Source of the DNA: Pseudobacillus wudalianchiensis
Lineage (GTDB): Bacteria > Bacillota > Bacilli > Bacillales > Domibacillaceae
Direction: 5' to 3'
DNA length: 64,000 nt
Assembly (NCBI RefSeq): GCF_001685015.1
Contig: NZ_MAYT01000027.1
Location: 218,589 to 282,588, forward strand
Shown: in pieces, positions 59,583 to 64,000 of the stretch
Position numbering within the stretch: position 1 is the first letter of the stretch
How the letters are laid out: each line of letters opens with the position of its first letter
Notes under the pieces: generated by a model
What the model was told of the DNA's origin: nothing
Databases searched by the model: none
The model's input: the letters and a program-made list of their open reading frames with translations, nothing else
Program-made: the position numbers and the translations under genes

Positions 59583-60038
59583 ATGGCTATTTGGGAACGC
59601 TTTGATTTTTCACGTACAGCAACAGTGAACACATTAGAGAAAATTGATGAAAAGAAATGGGATCAGCAGCCTGATGGGTTTTCCAATACGATCAAATGGA
59701 ATGCCGGTCATATTTATCTCGTTATGGAGGCTTTAATAACGAAAGCCGCTCCTGACTTGGAAACAAACATTCAGGAATACGCTCCATTTTTCAGCCCGGG
59801 TACGAAGCCTTCGGACTGGCCTGACACGGTACCTTCAAAAGAACAAGTGATCCAACTGCTCGTTGATCAGCAAAAACGAATTCAAAAACATTTTGAAGGC
59901 CGCCTGTCAGATCAACCAGCCAATGAAATTATGATCGGCCCACTCAAACTGGAAACCATTGATGACTTGCTGAATTTTCTTTTGTTCCACGAAGGAATGC
60001 ATTTAGGAACGATACAAGCGCAAATGAGGCTAGTATAA
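59583..60038 (+). CDS. DinB-family four-helix protein
   Basis: A 151-residue DinB_2/YfiT-like protein: three metal-binding histidines are in NAGHIYLVMEALI, FHEGMHLG (two histidines). The fold suits thiol-dependent transferases; the substrate is unknown. ATG 59583 follows GGAGG; the frame is open seven codons further upstream without a site. Confidence 0.85.
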   Translation: MAIWERFDFSRTATVNTLEKIDEKKWDQQPDGFSNTIKWNAGHIYLVMEALITKAAPDLETNIQEYAPFFSPGTKPSDWPDTVPSKEQVIQLLVDQQKRIQKHFEGRLSDQPANEIMIGPLKLETIDDLLNFLLFHEGMHLGTIQAQMRLV

Positions 60039-60045
60039 CAAACAA

Positions 60046-60082
60046 AGGCTTGCCTGGAGAAACGTTCTTTCCGGGCAAGCCT
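60046..60082. terminator. Terminator between the DinB gene and the zinc-ribbon gene
   Basis: Arms aggcttgcctgga / tccgggcaagcct (12 of 13 paired) with an 11-base loop; a T-rich stretch follows on the plus strand. Confidence 0.8.
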
Positions 60083-60094
60083 CTTCATTTTTAT

Positions 60095-60238
60095 TTATCC
60101 TTTTATCCCTTGAAGCCACTCAGCGTAACACTCTGTACACATCGTTTCCTCGCGCTCTTTATTTTCGTGAAAAAAAGAAATATGGTGGACTCGCTGCTCC
60201 TTCAAGTCGTCGTCACAATAAAAGCATGTATGATTCAT
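60095..60238 (-). CDS. Small zinc-ribbon protein (47 residues)
   Basis: Two CxxC pairs (CFYC at residues 5-8 and CTEC at about 34-37) separated by a His-rich stretch (VHHISFFHENKE), a likely treble-clef or zinc ribbon. ATG 60238 has AAAGGATG upstream; a longer start 14 codons earlier does not. Function unknown; small zinc-ribbon proteins are common in Bacillus. Confidence 0.65.
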   Translation of the reverse strand: MNHTCFYCDDDLKEQRVHHISFFHENKEREETMCTECYAEWLQGIKG

Positions 60239-60282
60239 TTTGCTATCATCCTTTTGTATGAAATGTCTTTGGGAGGACAACT

Positions 60283-60596
60283 TTATTTTTTCCGTTCTGT
60301 TTCGAAAAATTACAGAAAAAAAAGGATTTCATAAAAAGGGATAGCCATATTGATTAGTTACATGTGCATGTCGACATTGAATCAAAATTTAAACTGTCAA
60401 GAAAGGCAACTTAAAAAATTTAGCTAATGTCACTGTATTGAAAACGAAGAGATCATCATTTTACCCAGTAATTAATTAGGACAAGAGTAAGATAAAATTC
60501 AGCAGACTCCTTATCCCTGTTTGCCTAGACGCTCGTACTGCCCCGATTTATCTTGTTCATTTGGATGTATGAAATTCCGCTGCTCCTGTAATACTA
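60283..60596. other. Intergenic stretch with no supported gene
   Basis: About 310 AT-rich bases with stop codons in all frames at short intervals; no RNA motif recognised. Confidence 0.5.
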
Positions 60597-60638
60597 AAAA
60601 AGCAGAGCTAATTTATATATAAATTAGCTCTGCTTTTT
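60597..60638. terminator. Perfect 42-nt palindromic terminator
   Basis: Twenty-one-base arms (aaaaagcagagctaatttata and complement) meet without a loop; T-run on the minus strand 7 bases after the stop of the YiaA-like gene. Confidence 0.85.
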
Positions 60639-60644
60639 ATCCAG

Positions 60645-61115
60645 TCAATCTCTTTCTCTTGCCCTCTGCGCATCTCTAATATTCTTCTGAATCGTGATGG
60701 CTGCAAATAAGCTTAAAACAAATGCCATACCATAGAATCCCTTTTCACTTAAAACAATACTTGTCGCGTTATACAAACCAATGGCCATTAAAGCAACAGA
60801 TACAATAAATGCAAACCAACTAATACCATAATAAATATTTGTGACTGGTATTCCCTCATACTTATCTCTTACTGCTTTTTGTAAGGATACCGCTGAGTAG
60901 AGTCCGAATACTAAAATGGCAAAGTAATATCCTTTTTCATTCAGCTGCATCGACGCGTTATACAAACCAATAAGATAAGTGATCACCCCTACTAATAGCG
61001 CTGCCCAAGATGCGCCTTTAAATGCTGGAGTGGGTTCTCCCTCTTTTCTCTCTACTTTCATTTTTGTATCATCTTGTTTTCCCTTATCTAATAAAATCTC
61101 ATTTTCATTTGCCAT
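60645..61115 (-). CDS. YiaA/YiaB-family membrane protein
   Basis: A 156-residue protein with four membrane helices formed by an internal duplication: [47 protein letters not shown] in the first half is echoed by [47 protein letters not shown] in the second. Function of the family is unknown. Terminator downstream. Confidence 0.85.
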   Translation of the reverse strand: MANENEILLDKGKQDDTKMKVERKEGEPTPAFKGASWAALLVGVITYLIGLYNASMQLNEKGYYFAILVFGLYSAVSLQKAVRDKYEGIPVTNIYYGISWFAFIVSVALMAIGLYNATSIVLSEKGFYGMAFVLSLFAAITIQKNIRDAQRARERD

Positions 61116-61186
61116 TGAATGTTTCTCCCCCGTCTTTTGATCGAATGTAGATCGAAGCAGTTACTTTTTAACCCTTCTCCCTGGAT

Positions 61187-61309
61187 CTACCACATATCAT
61201 CCATTTGCAATGAATACATTCTTTTCGCTTGACGATGCATCATCCAAATGGCTCGCTTTCTCTCATGTTTTTCAATTTTTTCAAAAGAAAACCACTTTTT
61301 CTTTATCAT
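61187..61309 (-). CDS. Possible 40-residue basic peptide
   Basis: An ATG-initiated frame coding for a very basic, Trp/Met-rich helical peptide (MIKKKWFSFEKIEKHERKR at the start). There is no clear ribosome site, so the call is weak. The remaining 61116-61528 gap holds the second dispersed repeat. Confidence 0.28.
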   Translation of the reverse strand: MIKKKWFSFEKIEKHERKRAIWMMHRQAKRMYSLQMDDMW

Positions 61310-61412
61310 ATCAATTTTCTTTTTAGATGGGTACCTTTTTATGGATGAACAGTTATTTTATCCTATAAAAAGCATTTAGGAATGGAGATAAAGTCTATCT
61401 TCCCTACTACAG

Positions 61413-61505
61413 GATTGCTGAAAACGTTTGTCTTTCAAGGCGCGATACTTGATGAGGAGCAAAGTGATCATAATGGTCACGAGCCACAAGGAAAGCGAGC
61501 GTTTG
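61413..61505. repeat. Dispersed palindromic repeat, copy 2
   Basis: gattgctgaaaacgtttgtc and tttcaaggcgcga at the left end and gcgagcgtttg at the right end match copy 1 (56446-56504), but the middle is longer and diverged. It lies downstream of cbiO. Confidence 0.55.
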
Positions 61506-61514
61506 CCAACAAAC

Positions 61515-61550
61515 AGAGCGCATCACTTCTACTTGAGAAGTATGCGCTCT
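61515..61550 (-). terminator. Long hairpin overlapping the end of cbiO
   Basis: agagcgcat-c-acttct / agaagt-atgcgctct with a 5-base loop. It includes the last seven codons and stop of cbiO. No strong T-run follows on the minus strand, so it may protect the 3' end or act as a weak terminator. Confidence 0.55.
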
Positions 61551-62395
61551 GTGAAATTCCCTCTATCTTTAGTTGTCTTTTTCATGATCCATTCCAGCAA
61601 TTCCGGTTTCGATCTAGGAATGGTTTCCATTTTTTGTGTTTCGTCTATTTGAAGAGCTGCGTAGACTTCCATAATCCACGGTCGTTCTAAATGACAGTCT
61701 GCTAATAGTTCAGGCTTATTGAAGATATCAACTGTCCTTCCAAACGCCTGGATGCTTCCTTGCTTCATCACTAATATTTCATCAGCCCATTCATAAGCAA
61801 AGTCCACATCATGTGTTGAGAGCATAATCGTCGTCTCCTCATGATGCCAGTCTGTCAGCAAATGCAGGATTTTTCTTGCATAGTATGGATCGAGACCGGC
61901 TGTTGGCTCATCGAGCACAAGAAGTTTGGGCTGCATGGCTAAAACGCTGGCAATTGCTGCCCGCTTTTTCTGTCCAATGCTTAAAAAGTGAGGCGGTTTG
62001 TGTTGGAATTCTAATACTCCCGTCTGCTCCATCGCCTGTTTTGCCGCCTGCTCGATACGCTCCTGCTCCCATTCTAAATTGCTCGGGCCATAAAGAACAT
62101 CTTCCCGAACCGTTGGCGAGAAAAGCTGCGTATCAGGATTTTGAAAAACTAATCCGACTTGTCTGCGCAGTTCCTGCAGCTGCTTTCGTTTGTAGGTAAA
62201 AGGCGATCCATTAAACAAAAGCTGGCCTTCCGTTGGCCGGAGCAGCCCATTCAAATGAAGAAAGAGCGTCGACTTTCCTGCCCCGTTATTGCCAAGCACG
62301 GCGATCTTCCGTCCTGCCGTAATCGTTAGAGAAACCTCATGAAGCGCTTTTGTTCCATCTGTATAGTGATAACTAACCTCTTTTAATTCGATCAT
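61529..62395 (-). CDS. cbiO: Cobalt ECF importer ATPase CbiO
   Basis: A 288-residue ABC ATPase: Walker A LGNNGAGKST, Q-loop VGLVFQNPDTQLFSP, signature LSIGQKKRAAIA, Walker B LLVLDEPTAGLD, switch STHDVDFAYEWADE. The Q-loop and LSIGQKKR are typical of energy-coupling-factor ATPases. ATG 62395 follows AAAGGATG. It powers the CbiMNQ importer that brings cobalt for cobalamin synthesis. A C-terminal 40-residue extension is present. Confidence 0.92.
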   Translation of the reverse strand: MIELKEVSYHYTDGTKALHEVSLTITAGRKIAVLGNNGAGKSTLFLHLNGLLRPTEGQLLFNGSPFTYKRKQLQELRRQVGLVFQNPDTQLFSPTVREDVLYGPSNLEWEQERIEQAAKQAMEQTGVLEFQHKPPHFLSIGQKKRAAIASVLAMQPKLLVLDEPTAGLDPYYARKILHLLTDWHHEETTIMLSTHDVDFAYEWADEILVMKQGSIQAFGRTVDIFNKPELLADCHLERPWIMEVYAALQIDETQKMETIPRSKPELLEWIMKKTTKDRGNFTERILLK

Positions 62396-62418
62396 TTTAT
62401 GCCATCCTTTATCGATTG

Positions 62419-63195
62419 TTAGAAAAATAACCCGATGCTGCACGACAGAAAAAATAATACTAAGACGAGCCCGCAGGCATAGGGACGCAGCGTATATTCA
62501 GACGCTCCTTTTCTCTTTACGTCCGCTCCTCCCCGCGCATCTACCGCCATTTGAACGGCTCTTGCCTCTCTCATCGTTTGCACAAATAAATTGGCTGTTA
62601 AACTAGACAAGGAGTGAAGCGAAGAACGCCAACCGCTGTAGCCAGCCCGGGATTTTTGCGCTTTATAGGTTTCCTCGGCTTTGACAATCAGCACGAAGAT
62701 AAACCGGTACGTAACAGCTGTCAGATCAACAAACACTTGGGGAACACGCAAAGTGTACAGGACGAGTGCAATCCCTTGAAAAGGCGTCGTTAATATAAAA
62801 AAGTACATACAGCTGACAGCTGCATAGGCAGACAAGCATAAAACAACCGCCTGTTTCAGGGCGGAAGAAGAAATATAGGCATGCCATCCTAGAACGTCAT
62901 GGCTTTGAATGAAGGCATCTGTATCGGTTCCGCTCGGAGCGATGGACACAAGGAGAGGTAGAATGCTCATGAGCAAAAAAACGAGCGGCAGGCTCAGTAA
63001 GTGTACATAGCACCGCCAAGGAACCCTCGCTCCTAACACGGCGGCCATGCCCATTAAAAGAAAAACAAAAATGGACACTATCATCTCTTTTAAAAAGAGC
63101 ACTAAAAACAAATGGGAAAAAGCAAATAATGCTTTTTCCACGGGGTGCCAGCCTGCTAAGCGATTGTGATGAGCAAAGTAATCAATGGCTCTCAT
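62419..63195 (-). CDS. cbiQ: Cobalt ECF importer transmembrane subunit CbiQ
   Basis: A 258-residue CbiQ/EcfT-type membrane protein with about five helices, the cytoplasmic ATPase-coupling segments being ETYKAQKSRAGYSGWRSS and EARAVQMAVDARG (the Ala-Arg-Gly type motifs). The N-terminal IDYFAHHNRLAGWHPVEK is typical of CbiQ. It overlaps cbiN by 4 bases. Confidence 0.92.
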   Translation of the reverse strand: MRAIDYFAHHNRLAGWHPVEKALFAFSHLFLVLFLKEMIVSIFVFLLMGMAAVLGARVPWRCYVHLLSLPLVFLLMSILPLLVSIAPSGTDTDAFIQSHDVLGWHAYISSSALKQAVVLCLSAYAAVSCMYFFILTTPFQGIALVLYTLRVPQVFVDLTAVTYRFIFVLIVKAEETYKAQKSRAGYSGWRSSLHSLSSLTANLFVQTMREARAVQMAVDARGGADVKRKGASEYTLRPYACGLVLVLFFLSCSIGLFF

Positions 63196-63485
63196 TGCAG
63201 CCGTTCTGCTGCTTTCTCTTCCAATTTCTTTTTCATTCGGCCGGCGCCAATAAAGTAGCCGATGAATAAAGCACCGACCGCTGCTTGCAGCACAAACAGC
63301 AAGCTTTCAACTTCCCCGCTTGGCGGCTCCCAAAGAGCGTCAAACCAAGGTGTGTAATCTGGATTAATTTCTGTAATGGCTTCTTCTGCTTCACCGTCCG
63401 CCCCATTAAATTCAGCAGCTCGATTCATAACAAGCGGTGCAGCGGCCAGGAGAACGACTAGCATGAATAACAGAATATTTTTCAC
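63192..63485 (-). CDS. cbiN: Cobalt transport protein CbiN
   Basis: A 97-residue protein with two membrane helices; the extracytoplasmic loop contains EFNGADGEAEEAI and WFDALWEPPSGEVESLLF, both CbiN hallmarks. It assists metal entry through CbiM. Between cbiM (3 bases) and cbiQ (overlap). Confidence 0.93.
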   Translation of the reverse strand: MKNILLFMLVVLLAAAPLVMNRAAEFNGADGEAEEAITEINPDYTPWFDALWEPPSGEVESLLFVLQAAVGALFIGYFIGAGRMKKKLEEKAAERLQ

Positions 63486-63488
63486 GAT

Positions 63489-64000
63489 TTACGCTCCCTT
63501 CCCGACAATGCTCAGTAGTTTTAATTCATTTTCGTTGTATTTCATCAGCCAATTCATCACGATCACCGTGAGGATTCCTTCACATACTGCAAGCGAGACT
63601 TGTGTAAGCGAGAAAATACCGGCAAACTTAGCAAATGAAGCGAATACGCCGCCAACCTCAGCTGGAAAAGCAAGCGCCAGCTGAAATGAAGTCACTGTGT
63701 ATGTACCTAAATCGCCAAAAAAGGCAGATAGAAAAACGGCTGCCGCAAAGCTAATATGGAGTTTTCTGCAGCCTTTATACACAGCATACGTAATGAGGGG
63801 CCCCGCGACCGCCATTGAAAATGCATTGGCGCCTAGCGTCGTTAATCCGCCGTGGGCTAGCAGCAACGCTTGAAATAGCAAAACGATCGTTCCAAGGACG
63901 GTCATGGCCAGCGGGCCGAATAAAACGGTACCAAGTCCTACACCGGTTGGGTGGGAACTGCTCCCTGTAACAGACGGAATTTTTAAGGCAGATAATACAA
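63489..64000 (-). CDS. cbiM: Cobalt transport substrate-binding subunit CbiM (N-terminus cut by window edge)
   Basis: The reading frame stays open to the window edge. Residues visible from the edge include [17 protein letters not shown], the conserved CbiM stretch that lies near the metal site, then [17 protein letters not shown]. The last 170 residues of this S-component are present; the N-terminal metal-binding Met-His segment is outside. The upstream region where a cobalamin riboswitch would sit is also outside. Confidence 0.92.
   Translation of the reverse strand, partial: VLSALKIPSVTGSSSHPTGVGLGTVLFGPLAMTVLGTIVLLFQALLLAHGGLTTLGANAFSMAVAGPLITYAVYKGCRKLHISFAAAVFLSAFFGDLGTYTVTSFQLALAFPAEVGGVFASFAKFAGIFSLTQVSLAVCEGILTVIVMNWLMKYNENELKLLSIVGKGA

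Noticed and set aside
1-64000. CRISPR arrays, prophage, transposases, rRNA and tRNA genes
   Set aside because: No regularly spaced direct repeats, phage structural genes, transposase motifs or cloverleaf sequences were recognised on either strand.

Overview
The window reads as chromosome of an endospore-forming, facultatively anaerobic Bacillaceae member. The evidence is a GerA-type germinant receptor operon, CotF-like coat proteins, a CotA-type laccase, SigB-type promoters on general-stress genes, AGGAGG-type ribosome binding sites and many Firmicute-style intrinsic terminators. No rRNA, tRNA, CRISPR array, prophage or transposase gene was found. The left edge cuts moaA and the right edge cuts cbiM.

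Region 1 (1-14.3 kb) is a nitrate and molybdenum-cofactor island. It carries moaA (partial), mobA, moaD, moaE, moaC, a MoeB/ThiF enzyme, mobB and moeA. These enclose a tightly packed nine-gene operon (12351 down to 5084). In transcription order it encodes a NarI-like membrane subunit with four candidate haem histidines, a NasC/NapA-type molybdopterin catalytic subunit without a signal peptide, a four-cluster Fe-S subunit, a Tat-signal Rieske protein, three small proteins, a NarK-like transporter fused to a PAS domain, and an NreB-like histidine kinase that lacks its own PAS domain. An NreC-like regulator and an NreA-like GAF nitrate sensor follow after a terminator. I infer a non-canonical quinol-linked nitrate reductase with its own transporter, sensor and cofactor supply. 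This is the strongest candidate for an undescribed system here.

Region 2 (14.4-31.4 kb) holds redox enzymes (quinone reductase, AdhB-like dehydrogenase, 2Fe-2S ferredoxin), an FGRPF/YGYPY repeat protein, two divergent pairs of CotF-type coat proteins, an M28 aminopeptidase with a cre box, a PAS-GGDEF-EAL protein, an SDR gene behind a double-dyad promoter, a YerD-like FMN protein and a four-gene ger operon (A, C, D-type, B).

Region 3 (31.4-48.4 kb) holds an NMT1-type ABC importer, YqxD, an orphan PAS histidine kinase, a PdaC-like deacetylase, nitronate monooxygenase, CapA-like and beta-helix proteins, several small membrane or lipoprotein genes, and a csbB-gtcA-yfhO cell-wall glycosylation operon.

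Region 4 (48.4-64 kb) holds stress genes (yflT, csbD), a minus-strand cobalamin-riboswitch-like RNA with no gene behind it, CBS, NlpC/P60 and CotA proteins, assorted small genes, a LysR/methyltransferase divergon, a decayed GyrI-like gene and a cbiMNQO cobalt importer. Two families of short intergenic repeats recur across the window.

Many start codons were moved inward from the longest possible start because an internal ATG, GTG or TTG has the only good Shine-Dalgarno sequence; each case is noted.
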